This document shows, one piece after another, positions 1 through 8,226 of a stretch of DNA of 64,000 nt (the stretch's first letter is position 1; every line of letters begins with the position of its first letter). A program made the position numbers and the translations under genes. Under the pieces are notes generated by a model, which was not told the DNA's origin, made no database searches, and saw only the letters and a list, made by a program, of their open reading frames with translations. Origin of the DNA: a virus. The stretch covers positions 88,627-152,626 of IMG/VR virus record IMGVR_UViG_3300009553_000019; one strand, written 5' to 3'.

Positions 1-1
1 G

Positions 2-1060
2 GATCCTAACGTTCAGAATATGCCACGACCAGAAAATGGCGGAACTCTTATTAAGAGTATGTTTATACCACCGGCTGGGTTCAAGCTTATAACTGCAGAT
101 TATTCTCAGATCGAGCTTAGAATAGCTGCACATGTTAGTAAAGAACCTGCCTGGATCTTAGCATTTAAAAATGACGAAGATTTGCATTCAGCGACTGCTA
201 AAACCTGTTTTAAGCTTGATTGTGATGTTGACGATGTAAAGAAGTTACATGCGCCAATTAGGACAAAAGCGAAGGGAGTTAACTTTGGGGTACTATACGG
301 TAGTACGGAGTATGGTCTAGCAGAAAGCCTTGGTATTTCTGTTGATGAGGCAAGGGAGTTCTTAGCCAACTACTTTAAAGGCTTGCCGACTCTAGCAAAC
401 TGGATTGACAGTACCCACAAGATGTCAGTCGAGTTGGGTTATGTTGTTAGCCCTATTGGTAGAAGAAGGCGATTGCCAGATGCACAGTTGTGGGTACCAC
501 CTAAGGTTTACAAACCACAAGGTGCCCCAAAGTGTTTTGGGGATACTAAAGAGAGTCCTTCAGTTCCATTGTTCAAAGAGCATTACAATCGTATTGATCT
601 TAAAGAGTCTCTACCAATGTTTCAAGAGACTTCGATATTTCAGCAGCAGACTAGCTCTTTAAGAAACAGGAAGTTTGAGAAGTGTCAAACCTGTCCATTG
701 ATTGGTCAGTGCATATTAGCAGTAGAGCAGAATCGACGGAAGAGAAAAGTCGATGAAGCTATGCGGCAGGGACCAAATGCAATCATCCAAGGTTTTGCTT
801 CTGACCTTGCCTGTAAAGCGTTTACTGACGTCATTGTTGAAGCTAAGCGTCATGAGATACCTTTGGTATTGAAATCTGAGGATGGTGATGGTATTCAACC
901 TGCATTGTTGGTTCATGACGACATAGGATTTTTCGCGGCAGATAGATATGTAGAACCAGCAACCAGGCTAATTAAAGACACCATGGAAAACGCATACCCA
1001 GAATGTCTCGTACCCTTGATAGCAGAACCAGCAGTATCTGAAAGATGGTCAGACAAATGA
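2..1060 (+). CDS. DNA polymerase, family A (PolA-like), C-terminal part, 5' end outside window
   Basis: Template-directed DNA synthesis at the phage replication fork. The frame is open from base 2 and starts with the NVQNMPRP block that precedes motif A in Pol I. Motif A (DYSQIELR, from about base 98), motif B (RTKAKGVNFGVLYG, near 272) and motif C (LLVHDDIGFF, near 905, with HDD in place of the usual HDE) are present, so the palm and fingers look active. Between GRRRRLPD and RQGPNAIIQGFASD lies an insertion of roughly 95 residues, absent in Pol I, with Cys codons at 533, 683, 692 and 710 (C-x49-C-x2-C-x5-C). The 3' end overlaps the next start by ATGA. Family assignment is firm; the role of the insertion is unknown. 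Confidence 0.95.
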   Translation, partial: DPNVQNMPRPENGGTLIKSMFIPPAGFKLITADYSQIELRIAAHVSKEPAWILAFKNDEDLHSATAKTCFKLDCDVDDVKKLHAPIRTKAKGVNFGVLYGSTEYGLAESLGISVDEAREFLANYFKGLPTLANWIDSTHKMSVELGYVVSPIGRRRRLPDAQLWVPPKVYKPQGAPKCFGDTKESPSVPLFKEHYNRIDLKESLPMFQETSIFQQQTSSLRNRKFEKCQTCPLIGQCILAVEQNRRKRKVDEAMRQGPNAIIQGFASDLACKAFTDVIVEAKRHEIPLVLKSEDGDGIQPALLVHDDIGFFAADRYVEPATRLIKDTMENAYPECLVPLIAEPAVSERWSDK

Positions 1061-1221
1061 TTAGAATGACTAGAGTTCGTTTAGAAGATTCAGTGATAAA
1101 GAAGCTTGATGCTCTGGTAAAGAAGCAAAATTTGTCATCGAATCTTGTCCAGAAATACCGCAAGCTAAAGATAACTCGATCAGATGTGACTAGATATTTG
1201 ATTGAATCAGGTTTAAAATGA
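1057..1221 (+). CDS. Small ribbon-helix-helix (CopG/Arc-like) DNA-binding protein
   Basis: A 54-residue product with the profile of a ribbon-helix-helix repressor: a short N-terminal strand (MTRVRLEDS), helix A (VIKKLDALVKKQ), a turn, then helix B (TRSDVTRYLIESGL). Proteins of this fold dimerise and bind operators through the paired N-terminal strands. The ATG overlaps the polymerase stop (ATGA) and its TGA overlaps the ATG of the next gene, so all three are probably translationally coupled. The target operator is not evident; autoregulation of the replication operon is an inference. Fold assignment rests on the pattern of the strand and helices. Confidence 0.65.
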   Translation: MIRMTRVRLEDSVIKKLDALVKKQNLSSNLVQKYRKLKITRSDVTRYLIESGLK

Positions 1222-1619
1222 TTGTTGGTATTACAGCTTCAAGACGGTTTAAATCAATTGACAGTCAATTGATTGATTCGAAAATTCTTGATTTGGTTAT
1301 TGCTCCTAACGTAAATGAGATAGTTTTTGGTGGTGCTAAAGGTGGGGATACAATAGCGCTTAAAGCAGCTTTGTTACATCGAGCTGGTTTATATCGACCT
1401 GGAGCTAAGCCATCGATACCAAAATTAGTGGTTATTGTCCCTGACGTGGTCAGGTCTCAACCACCAGAGACGTGGGCAATAACTGAACGAGCTGACGAGG
1501 TTGTTGAACTGCATTTGCCAATTATAAAAGATGATGGTTGGCTAGCATATCGTAAGCGTAATGAAGCTATAGTTGATCGCTGCAATCGGATGGTTGCATT
1601 TTGGACCGGTAGTTATTAA
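1218..1619 (+). CDS. SLOG/YspA-like Rossmann-fold protein
   Basis: 133 residues. It begins MIVGITASRRF and has a glycine-rich loop, GGAKGGDTIALKAAL, near residues 39-53. This matches the SLOG (DprA/YspA-related, DUF2493-type) pattern in which GGAxGxD binds a nucleotide or nucleotide-derived ligand. The C-terminal part (YRKRNEAIVDRCNRMVAFW) fits the usual R-N-x2-I-v end of the family. SLOG proteins occur in phages and in nucleotide-signalling systems, but the ligand cannot be read from this sequence. It overlaps the preceding ribbon-helix-helix gene by four bases. Confidence 0.65.
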   Translation: MIVGITASRRFKSIDSQLIDSKILDLVIAPNVNEIVFGGAKGGDTIALKAALLHRAGLYRPGAKPSIPKLVVIVPDVVRSQPPETWAITERADEVVELHLPIIKDDGWLAYRKRNEAIVDRCNRMVAFWTGSY

Positions 1620-1682
1620 TTCAGGTACTTACCAATGCATCCGTTACACAGAGAAACAGAACAAACCTGTTGAGGTGGTTCG

Positions 1683-2366
1683 ATTACAACCCTGAAGCCA
1701 AAACTTCGAAAAAAGTCTCGTAAGTGGCCAAAATCTACAGTAGCGAAGATTATCTATCTTTGGCTACAAAGAGTAGAACTAGCTGGTGAACCATTTCCGC
1801 TTACTTATGCCGAGTTGTCAAATAGGATTAAACTTGGACTACCATTAGTTTTCTCAACAATTATTGAACTTGAAACTGACGGGTTGGTTGGTAGGCGTCC
1901 TGATGGTGGGATCTATCCAATTAAAACACCTATTGGAGCAGTAATACCAATAGTTGAATTTCGTTGTCGTATTTGCGATTCACCAGAACATAATATTCTT
2001 ACCTGTCCAAAAGTTGTTGATAAGAAAAAAGCTAAGCAAGCCAGGCTCGAGGCAAAAGAGAAGGCTAAAGCAGAAGCTGATAGATTGAAGCAACAAAAGC
2101 TAGCAGATCGATTAGCAGCGAAGCAAGCTAAAGCAGAAGCTGATAGATTGAAGCAACAAAAGCTAGCAGATAGATTTGTGATTAAGGTAGACGACCAAAA
2201 TCCTGTTTTCCAGAAGAGCGGTAAGTATTGTGGTTACTGCGCAGGCCTCTGTGATAGGCGATCAAAGCCTTTTTGTAAAGGTTGTAAAGAACCTTACGCT
2301 GAACGTGGTAAAGAAGAGCTTGAAGTTTACAAAATGTCGAATATTGCATATTCAGCAGAGTCATGA
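1683..2366 (+). CDS. Winged-helix protein with CCHC zinc knuckle and coiled-coil repeat; non-canonical start
   Basis: The frame encodes a winged helix (STVAKIIYLWLQRVEL, TYAELSNRIKLGL, then STIIELETDGLVGRR and a wing), a zinc knuckle CRICDSPEHNILTC that exactly fits C-x2-C-x4-H-x4-C, a Lys/Ala-rich helix built of two copies of one repeat, and a C-terminal Cys cluster (YCGYCAGLCDRR...FCKGCKEPY). The first canonical start, TTG at 1815, would delete most of the winged helix and has no Shine-Dalgarno. The frame is open from the in-frame TGA at 1671. GAGG at 1672-1675 sits seven bases ahead of an ATT at 1683, which is the start proposed here. A DNA- or RNA-binding regulator is inferred. Confidence 0.6.
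   Translation: MTTLKPKLRKKSRKWPKSTVAKIIYLWLQRVELAGEPFPLTYAELSNRIKLGLPLVFSTIIELETDGLVGRRPDGGIYPIKTPIGAVIPIVEFRCRICDSPEHNILTCPKVVDKKKAKQARLEAKEKAKAEADRLKQQKLADRLAAKQAKAEADRLKQQKLADRFVIKVDDQNPVFQKSGKYCGYCAGLCDRRSKPFCKGCKEPYAERGKEELEVYKMSNIAYSAES
2064..2171 (+). repeat. Direct repeat, 45 bp, two copies (2064-2108 and 2127-2171)
   Basis: Two identical 45-base copies start 63 bases apart, so the reading frame is kept. Each encodes the same Ala/Lys/Gln-rich helical segment (AKAEADRLKQQKLAD). It is an in-frame duplication extending the coiled-coil linker between the zinc knuckle and the C-terminal Cys cluster. Identity at the DNA level suggests the duplication is recent. Confidence 0.9.
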
Positions 2367-2449
2367 AATCTACTGCTTTACAAGATTGAATTTGTTGTTG
2401 TTAATAAGATAGCAGATGAATCTGAACCTAAGGTAAAGACAGGTTAATA

Positions 2450-3061
2450 ATGCATTTTCACTATGATTCAGTGATAGTTGATATCGATGGGACACTAACT
2501 ATTGGAGAGAGGTTGGCAAGGAATGAACATTATGGCCAACACTCTGACTGCCCAGCTTGCCAGACAAATCTTTGTCTTAGAGGTTGTGGGAGAAACTTAG
2601 GGCCTTACGAAGAATGTTCATGTGACTTAGAACCCACTGATGCTTATGTAACTCAATCCAGGATTAGGTGGGATGAGTTTTACAAAGCAGCATCAGCTGA
2701 TAAACCACAAACAAAAGCTTTAGACTTTGTTACGACCCTACATGAAAATATTCGTAACTTTTACTATCTTACAGGTAGGCCAAGTGCTCAAGGTAGTGTG
2801 AATGTTCGACAGCTAACAGTGGATTGGCTAATTCAGCATGGTTTTCCTTTTGTTGGTGAGGATCGACTGTTGATGCGGCCAGTTGATTCGTATGGCAAAT
2901 CAAGTGAGGTTAAGAGGGAGATTTTAGTTCCCCTATTACCTCAACTTGGAAAGCATGTTTTAGCTATTGATGACGAGGATAACAACCTCAAGATGTTTCA
3001 CGAACTTGGCTTCACTACTATGAAGAGTCCTTATTGCTGGGAAAGAATTAGCTTGGTATAA
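2450..3061 (+). CDS. HAD-superfamily phosphatase (polynucleotide kinase 3'-phosphatase-like)
   Basis: 203 residues. Motif I VDIDGTL gives the nucleophile Asp11 and general acid Asp13; motif II is YYLTGRP; a late Lys and motif IV AIDDEDNN near residue 173 complete the HAD active site. The TGRP motif and length resemble the phosphatase domain of phage T4 polynucleotide kinase, which removes 3' phosphates during nucleic acid repair; no kinase domain is present. A Cys-rich cap insertion (residues about 34-60, with CPAC and several more Cys) probably binds zinc. Substrate is inferred only. Confidence 0.75.
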   Translation: MHFHYDSVIVDIDGTLTIGERLARNEHYGQHSDCPACQTNLCLRGCGRNLGPYEECSCDLEPTDAYVTQSRIRWDEFYKAASADKPQTKALDFVTTLHENIRNFYYLTGRPSAQGSVNVRQLTVDWLIQHGFPFVGEDRLLMRPVDSYGKSSEVKREILVPLLPQLGKHVLAIDDEDNNLKMFHELGFTTMKSPYCWERISLV

Positions 3062-3062
3062 T
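3034..3062 (+). promoter_or_regulatory. Putative sigma-70-type promoter with extended -10
   Basis: TTGCTG at 3034-3039, a 17-base spacer, then TG-G-TATAAT with the -10 hexamer at 3057-3062. It overlaps the end of the HAD gene. The predicted start is near 3069, only about six bases ahead of the ATG at 3075, so the clamp-loader mRNA would have an almost absent leader. Confidence 0.5.
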
Positions 3063-3074
3063 AGCTAAGCTAGA

Positions 3075-4217
3075 ATGTTCCAAGCATCAGCAATTCGGTA
3101 CAGACCACAGAGATTTTCAGAAGTTTTAGGTCAAGCGGCTACTGTCAGAATACTACAAAACGCTGTTTGTGAAAACAGAATTGCAAACGCTTTTTTATTC
3201 TGTGGTCCTAGAGGGACTGGTAAAACATCTCTAGCTAGGTTGTTAGCTAAGGTTCTCAACTGCGACGATCTTCCAAGGCAGTTGAAAGAAGGGGTTAAAA
3301 AACCTGAGCCTTGTGGAACTTGCGGAGAATGTCAAGATCTAGTAAAGGGTGCCAGCACTGAAACGATTGAGATGGATGCAGCATCTCATCGAGGCATTGA
3401 CGATGCTAAGGCACTTCGTTCAATAGCTGATCAGATGCCAAAGCCAGGCAAGTGGCGTATTGTCATATTGGACGAATGTCACATGCTTACGAACGAAGCA
3501 CAAAACGCTTTACTAGCTCTATTTGAATCTCCACCAACTAGTTTTTTACCAATTCTTTGCACTACGGATCCACAACAGGTAAAACCTACAATTAAGTCTA
3601 GGTGTCAGACTTACAATATCAAACCCCTTCCACCAATCAATGTAGAAGAAAGTTTGAAGAGGATTTTTGCTGATGCTAAGCAACCTGTACAACAAGAGGT
3701 TGTAACATCGTTAGCAATTAGTTCTGAGGGTTCTTTAAGAGATGTGCAACAGGTAGCGGACCAGTTAATTGCTTGTGCTAATGGTGAGCTAATAGATTCT
3801 GAACTGTTTGAGGCAGTAACAGGTTACCCATCAATTCTGCTCTATAAACGAGTAGCTGGTGCTTTGATTGAGGGGATGTCTGATCCAGCCATCTGGTATG
3901 AAAGCGTTGATGAGTGGTGGAGAGAAGGGGTAAACTTCCACTCACTTTTCTATACAGTACTGACAACCTTAACTAGAGATTTTCGGATAGCTCTGGTCAG
4001 TAAGGGTAAATCAGCTCCGTGTGTACCTTATTGGAGTGGGATTCCCCACCAGGTGTTTGAAGATCGAATGACGTTGACTCATAACCATCTCGATGCTATG
4101 ATTCAATCTTGGGACGAGACTGTTAAGATGTTTGGAAAGGTTTCTGAACGAGCGGATATAGAGGGTTGGTTTATTAGAGCTTGGGATCAATGTAGATGGG
4201 AACAGAAACATGGATAA
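3075..4217 (+). CDS. DNA polymerase III gamma/tau-like clamp-loader ATPase
   Basis: 380 residues of the AAA+ clamp-loader family, which opens and loads the sliding clamp. Walker A is GPRGTGKTS (residues 44-52), Walker B ILDECHM (131-137), and the SRC arginine-finger motif is at 175-177. The zinc module of bacterial gamma/tau is present as Cys63, Cys80, Cys83 and Cys86. The protein is much shorter than bacterial tau and lacks its long C-terminal tail, so it resembles the gamma form. No clamp or delta subunit gene is visible nearby. The last eight bases overlap the next gene. Confidence 0.92.
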   Translation: MFQASAIRYRPQRFSEVLGQAATVRILQNAVCENRIANAFLFCGPRGTGKTSLARLLAKVLNCDDLPRQLKEGVKKPEPCGTCGECQDLVKGASTETIEMDAASHRGIDDAKALRSIADQMPKPGKWRIVILDECHMLTNEAQNALLALFESPPTSFLPILCTTDPQQVKPTIKSRCQTYNIKPLPPINVEESLKRIFADAKQPVQQEVVTSLAISSEGSLRDVQQVADQLIACANGELIDSELFEAVTGYPSILLYKRVAGALIEGMSDPAIWYESVDEWWREGVNFHSLFYTVLTTLTRDFRIALVSKGKSAPCVPYWSGIPHQVFEDRMTLTHNHLDAMIQSWDETVKMFGKVSERADIEGWFIRAWDQCRWEQKHG

Positions 4218-4521
4218 GCGGGATAAAGAGATTGTAATTCATTCAATTGGTGGGTTGGTTTTTGGGGTGTTTATTTCAAGTATCATATGGCATGGGTACG
4301 TTAGCAGTAACCAAATCACTCTGAATGGGAAAATCGATAGACAGAATTGGGAAATCGATTACTTGAAGGCGGAACTGACTTTCAAAAATGAAATTAAGTT
4401 TGCTCTTGACAACAACATTCTAGGGTTTTCATGTCACGTAAATGAATGCTCTGGTATTCTTAACGATAAGCCAGTAGCATGGAAATGTACTTCCGAATCT
4501 TGCAAATTTGAGTGCAAGTGA
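4210..4521 (+). CDS. Small single-pass membrane protein
   Basis: 103 residues. One hydrophobic segment near residues 9-30 (SIGGLVFGVFISSIIW) follows a charged N-terminus (MDKRDKEIVIH), so a single membrane anchor is likely. The C-terminal half is hydrophilic with four Cys (SCHVNEC, KCTSESCKFEC), suggesting disulphides or a metal site. Family not recognised. It overlaps the clamp-loader gene and directly abuts a zinc-ribbon gene. Confidence 0.6.
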   Translation: MDKRDKEIVIHSIGGLVFGVFISSIIWHGYVSSNQITLNGKIDRQNWEIDYLKAELTFKNEIKFALDNNILGFSCHVNECSGILNDKPVAWKCTSESCKFECK

Positions 4522-4710
4522 GTGCGTCTTCCAACCCCGCTTCAGATACGTTGCCCAGTCCCAGTTTGTCGATTTGAGTGGATGAGATGCAGGGGTGGGA
4601 CTCTGAAGAAATCTGGTGAGTTGGTCAGGAAGTACGTATGTCCTGCTTGTGGAGAAACAGAAATTGTGAAACGATTCGAAGCAGTTCCAAACTTTAAAAA
4701 GAGGTTGTGA
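4522..4710 (+). CDS. Small zinc-ribbon protein
   Basis: 62 residues starting with GTG immediately after the previous TGA. Cysteine groups RCPVPVCRFEW and YVCPACGETE are spaced as the two knuckles of a zinc ribbon. Function unknown. The stop overlaps the next start as TGATG. It lies in a run of small genes between the clamp loader and the recombination genes. Confidence 0.55.
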   Translation: MRLPTPLQIRCPVPVCRFEWMRCRGGTLKKSGELVRKYVCPACGETEIVKRFEAVPNFKKRL

Positions 4711-4958
4711 TGTCAGATCAGAAACCAACTAGTTTAGATGATTACAAGGCGAAAAAAGAGCAGGAGCATGCTAATCGAGTCATTCAGCTGTTCAAGGATC
4801 ATCCTGAGCTAGCTAAAGAAGCTATCGTAGTATATGCACCAGAAGGTGGTGAAGGTGTAGTGTTAGCACCAGAGCATCTTGGTACAACTTTTGTTGTGGG
4901 TCTGCTAGAAGCAGCTAAGTTTGGTATTCTAGCATCTTCAATGCAAGATCCTACATGA
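4710..4958 (+). CDS. Hypothetical protein
   Basis: 82 residues, ATG at 4710 preceded by GAGG at 4701-4704; the GTG three bases earlier is less well spaced. Predicted mostly helical, acidic N-terminal half, hydrophobic C-terminal segment (FVVGLLEAAKFGILASS). No family recognised. Overlaps the next gene by ATGA. Confidence 0.6.
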   Translation: MSDQKPTSLDDYKAKKEQEHANRVIQLFKDHPELAKEAIVVYAPEGGEGVVLAPEHLGTTFVVGLLEAAKFGILASSMQDPT

Positions 4959-5935
4959 GCATTACTCAAATCAAGATGGATATCTCCTCTCCAGAGGAGC
5001 AGACTTTAACCATTCTTCAGAATGGTGTTGAGATCCAATACAACATGGTTCAGCTTCTTAGGTTTAGGGAAAACCTAGTAGAAGAGATGGCCATGCATGC
5101 TTCTAATCAATCGTATTGGGAGCAATCCGCTATTGATCTTGAATTCAAGCGGATGGAGTTTGAGGAGAGTGGTTATGCAATCTGGTGGACGCATGCTAGA
5201 AGATATGCTAAGTATTATGCTACTGCAGCCAATCTAAAAGAAACGCTGGAATCAGTAAAAGACTGTGTCATCTCGTTGTTTAGCGAGAATGTTCCTGAAG
5301 ACGAGCGGCTAGTCCTAATTGAGGAATCGTTTCGAGGTTTCTTACTGGGAAAGCATGGCACACAAAAGAAGGTAGATGATTTTTACAGTGATGCTGAGAA
5401 TAGGCAAGTCTATGCTGATGACTTAGCAAAGTTTACTCAGCACGCTTTGATGTTTCAGAAAGAGGGTTGGAGTTACGAAAAGATCGAGGCTACAAAACGG
5501 AACCTGATGGAGATGGCTAAGCGGATGGGTAGGTTTGCATCAACCTACGGAGAGCGAGCTTTCAAGATGAAAGAAGTCGCTGATCATGACTTAGCTAAGT
5601 ATGGAAACATCAGTTCTCAGAATCAGTTGAGTAGGTACAATACTCAAGAGAGTAGGCCACCAAGTAGGGCTAGTCAGCCTCCAGCGGATTATAGCCCATT
5701 ACAACCTCTAGTAAATACCCCAACTGTAGTTTCAACACCATCTCAGAAAACTTTTTGTAACCTATGTGGTCAGCTTCAGTTTATGACCCCAGCTGGAATT
5801 ACATGCCCTAATGGTCATGGTGGGGCTGACTCTTATCCTGATCCTTTTCAACCAGACGAAAAAGCTACGAATAAACAAACCCCTCTTACGACAACTTCTA
5901 AACGTCGTATGAATATGCCAAAAGAAAACAAATAA
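4955..5935 (+). CDS. Hypothetical protein with C-terminal zinc ribbon, next to the ssDNA-binding gene
   Basis: 326 residues. The first two thirds are helical and charged (YWEQSAIDLEFKRMEFEES and later long helices). A Pro/Ser/Gln-rich linker follows near residues 230-265, then a zinc ribbon (FCNLCGQLQ ... CPNGHGG) and a basic tail ending RRMNMPKENK. No family is recognised. Its place between the clamp loader and the probable ssDNA-binding protein and RecA suggests a replication or recombination accessory, but this is context only. Confidence 0.6.
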   Translation: MSITQIKMDISSPEEQTLTILQNGVEIQYNMVQLLRFRENLVEEMAMHASNQSYWEQSAIDLEFKRMEFEESGYAIWWTHARRYAKYYATAANLKETLESVKDCVISLFSENVPEDERLVLIEESFRGFLLGKHGTQKKVDDFYSDAENRQVYADDLAKFTQHALMFQKEGWSYEKIEATKRNLMEMAKRMGRFASTYGERAFKMKEVADHDLAKYGNISSQNQLSRYNTQESRPPSRASQPPADYSPLQPLVNTPTVVSTPSQKTFCNLCGQLQFMTPAGITCPNGHGGADSYPDPFQPDEKATNKQTPLTTTSKRRMNMPKENK

Positions 5936-5965
5936 GCCCAATAAGGCGAAAAGAGAGAAGAGACA

Positions 5966-7096
5966 ATGGGACGAACTATGAATATGCCTATCAAGGCAGA
6001 CGTTGAAGATCTTAACAAGCAAGGTGGGGGTGGAAGCCGTTCAGCTAGCATTCTTTACGCGCCTTTGCCAGTTGGGCAGCATGCCACCACCAAGGTTGGT
6101 AACAAAATCTTCTTTGGACTTTTTAGCCCAGCAAAGTGGAGTCTGTTTCAACAGGACAACCACATCCTAAAGAAGGGCGCATTACCCGATGGGCTATGGA
6201 CTTTTTATTTCAAGTTGGTGGGTCACTATGTAGATAGTACTGACTCACTCGGTAAGAATCGTTCACAGTTTATTCTCTGCCCTACAGAGACTAATAAGTA
6301 TTTGGTTGATGTTTTGAAGTATCAACCACTCTTTAAAGATGGTCGATGTCGCTATTGTGAAGAAAATAAAGCCTGGTGGGCAAAGTTCGAAAATCGTTGG
6401 GCAACATCAAAACTTGATGGTTCCGCTCTCAATCCTGATCGTTGGGGTTATGATAAAGACACCTATAAGAAGATTTTGTCACAAAATCCTGATTTGAATC
6501 AAATCAAGGATGAAGCAGGAAAGTGGCAAGCTGGACCACGATGGGTTTTCCAGGTTTTTGATATGGCTAAGTTAGCTCTTGAGCGCCCTTTTGATGAGGG
6601 TGAGAATCAAGTCGACTATCAGTTCTATCTTGGACCAAAGACTGTTTTTGAAGGGTTGAATAACCTAGCTGAAAACGGAATTGCATTTTACGATGCAGAT
6701 AAGCCTCAGCAAATACTTTTGACAAAAGACTGTACTGAAGGTGGTCCACGCCAGGCAAAGTATACTGTTTTGAATCTTGGTCCATTGCCAGTTAATCCTG
6801 AAGAAATGGCTTATCTTCAGGATGATAACTCACTACCAGACATGCCCTGGGGAGCTCCATTTTCTGAAGGCACTGTTCTTTGTGTTCAAAGCTATGATGA
6901 GATGGTGTCATTCAAGTTTGGGGTTCCAACTTCAAGTCATCTCACTGCTCCAACCCCTACACAGACAGTTCAAGGTAATTCGAATGTTCAAGTAGGTGGT
7001 TCAGTAACTGCAGTTGATCAACCAGCTGTTCAACCAGTGGCTAGTACAACTGCAGGTGCTCAACCAACTCGTCGTCGTGGTAACAATTCTTGGTGA
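5966..7096 (+). CDS. Probable single-stranded DNA-binding protein (gp32-like)
   Basis: 376 residues with a strong ribosome site (AAGAGAGAAGAGACA) before the ATG. The core has many aromatic residues (FKLVGHYVDS, KAWWAKFENRWA) and a metal-type Cys set (LCPTET, CRYCEEN), like the zinc-stabilised OB-fold of T4 gp32-type proteins. A Gly-rich N-terminus and a flexible Thr/Gln/Val-rich C-terminal tail frame it. The tail ends RRRGNNSW and is not acidic, unlike gp32 or bacterial SSB. Its position directly before recA supports the role. Homology to gp32 is inferred from pattern. Confidence 0.6.
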   Translation: MGRTMNMPIKADVEDLNKQGGGGSRSASILYAPLPVGQHATTKVGNKIFFGLFSPAKWSLFQQDNHILKKGALPDGLWTFYFKLVGHYVDSTDSLGKNRSQFILCPTETNKYLVDVLKYQPLFKDGRCRYCEENKAWWAKFENRWATSKLDGSALNPDRWGYDKDTYKKILSQNPDLNQIKDEAGKWQAGPRWVFQVFDMAKLALERPFDEGENQVDYQFYLGPKTVFEGLNNLAENGIAFYDADKPQQILLTKDCTEGGPRQAKYTVLNLGPLPVNPEEMAYLQDDNSLPDMPWGAPFSEGTVLCVQSYDEMVSFKFGVPTSSHLTAPTPTQTVQGNSNVQVGGSVTAVDQPAVQPVASTTAGAQPTRRRGNNSW

Positions 7097-7110
7097 GTTG
7101 AGGTAATAAC

Positions 7111-8226
7111 ATGGCTGCAGCTAAAGCTCCTATCATTAAGGTTCCAGATTTTCATGAACGTATTCTATCGATTACTAAGCATGTAGAATCTCAGGTGGAG
7201 GGAGCTTCGCTGCAGACTATGCACGGAGAGATCCCGAAGATTCCAGTGCTATCTTCGGGATCTCTTACTCTTGATAGATGTCTTGGAGTAGGTGGGTATC
7301 CGTTAGGCAGAATCGTAGAAGTGTTTGGTCCTTACAGTGCAGGTAAAACCACACTTACATTGCATGCTATAGCCTCAGCTATGAAGAGTGGTGGAATTGC
7401 TGCCTTCATTGATGCAGAGCATGCATTGGACATGACATATGCAAAAGCTCTAGGAGTTGATCCAGAGAAGTTGATTCTATGTCAACCTGACTTTGGTGAG
7501 CAGGGGTTGGCAGTCGTAGATCACCTTCTTGACACTGGAATGTTTAAGAAGGGTGACATCATTGTAGTAGATTCTGTGGCGGCTTTGACACCTAAAACCA
7601 TCATAGAGGGTGAGATTGATAAGCAAACGATGGCAGTAGCTGCTAGGATGATGTCCACTGCTATGGGTAAGCTTAAAGGAAAAGTAAGTCAGTCCGGTGT
7701 ACTACTTTACTTTACGAATCAAATTCGAGAAACTTTGAGCCAGTATGGCCCTGCTACTGATACTCCTGGTGGTGGTGCGCTGAAGTTCTATTCGTCGATT
7801 AGGGTAGAAATCAAGAAAGTCTCTACTGTAATGGTTGGTGTTCCTGGAACGAGTGAGCAGAAAGCGATCGCCAACATCACCAAGGTTAAAGTGGTAAAGA
7901 ATAAGGTAGCACCACCATTCATGGAAGCGGAACTCACTATTCGATATGGTGAAGGTGTTTCTAGATTCGATGAGATTATTGATGTTGGTTCCAAGTTTAA
8001 CGTGATTCAGAAGAATGGTAGCTTCTATAAGTTTGCAGGGCAAACTCTTGGACAAGGAAAAGAGACTGCTATGAGAAACTTGAAGAATGATCCTACACTA
8101 GCTGATGAACTTTTCAATCTGATTTCACATCGATCAGTAACAGGTGAATGTGATGACATCCCACCTAGAGCTAAGATCTGGACAAAAGATGTTGTGATTG
8201 ATACTACAGCGGAGTTACCATCATGA
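7111..8226 (+). CDS. recA: RecA/UvsX-family recombinase
   Basis: 371 residues. ATP-dependent strand-exchange protein. Walker A GPYSAGKT lies at 73-80, Walker B is IIVVDSVAAL, followed by the MAVAARMMS helix and the NQIRE segment of RecA; GGGALKFYSSIR matches the RecA loop 2 region. It looks closer to bacterial RecA than to T4 UvsX by these motifs. It directly follows the probable ssDNA-binding gene and precedes the Acb2/Tad1-like and SbcD genes, forming a recombination operon. The stop overlaps the next start (ATGA). Confidence 0.95.
   Translation: MAAAKAPIIKVPDFHERILSITKHVESQVEGASLQTMHGEIPKIPVLSSGSLTLDRCLGVGGYPLGRIVEVFGPYSAGKTTLTLHAIASAMKSGGIAAFIDAEHALDMTYAKALGVDPEKLILCQPDFGEQGLAVVDHLLDTGMFKKGDIIVVDSVAALTPKTIIEGEIDKQTMAVAARMMSTAMGKLKGKVSQSGVLLYFTNQIRETLSQYGPATDTPGGGALKFYSSIRVEIKKVSTVMVGVPGTSEQKAIANITKVKVVKNKVAPPFMEAELTIRYGEGVSRFDEIIDVGSKFNVIQKNGSFYKFAGQTLGQGKETAMRNLKNDPTLADELFNLISHRSVTGECDDIPPRAKIWTKDVVIDTTAELPS

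Noticed and set aside
1635-1673. Readthrough of TGA at 1671 to join a 12-codon frame with the winged-helix gene
   Set aside because: The ribosome site GAGG follows the stop, which favours new initiation at 1683; no recoding signal is visible.
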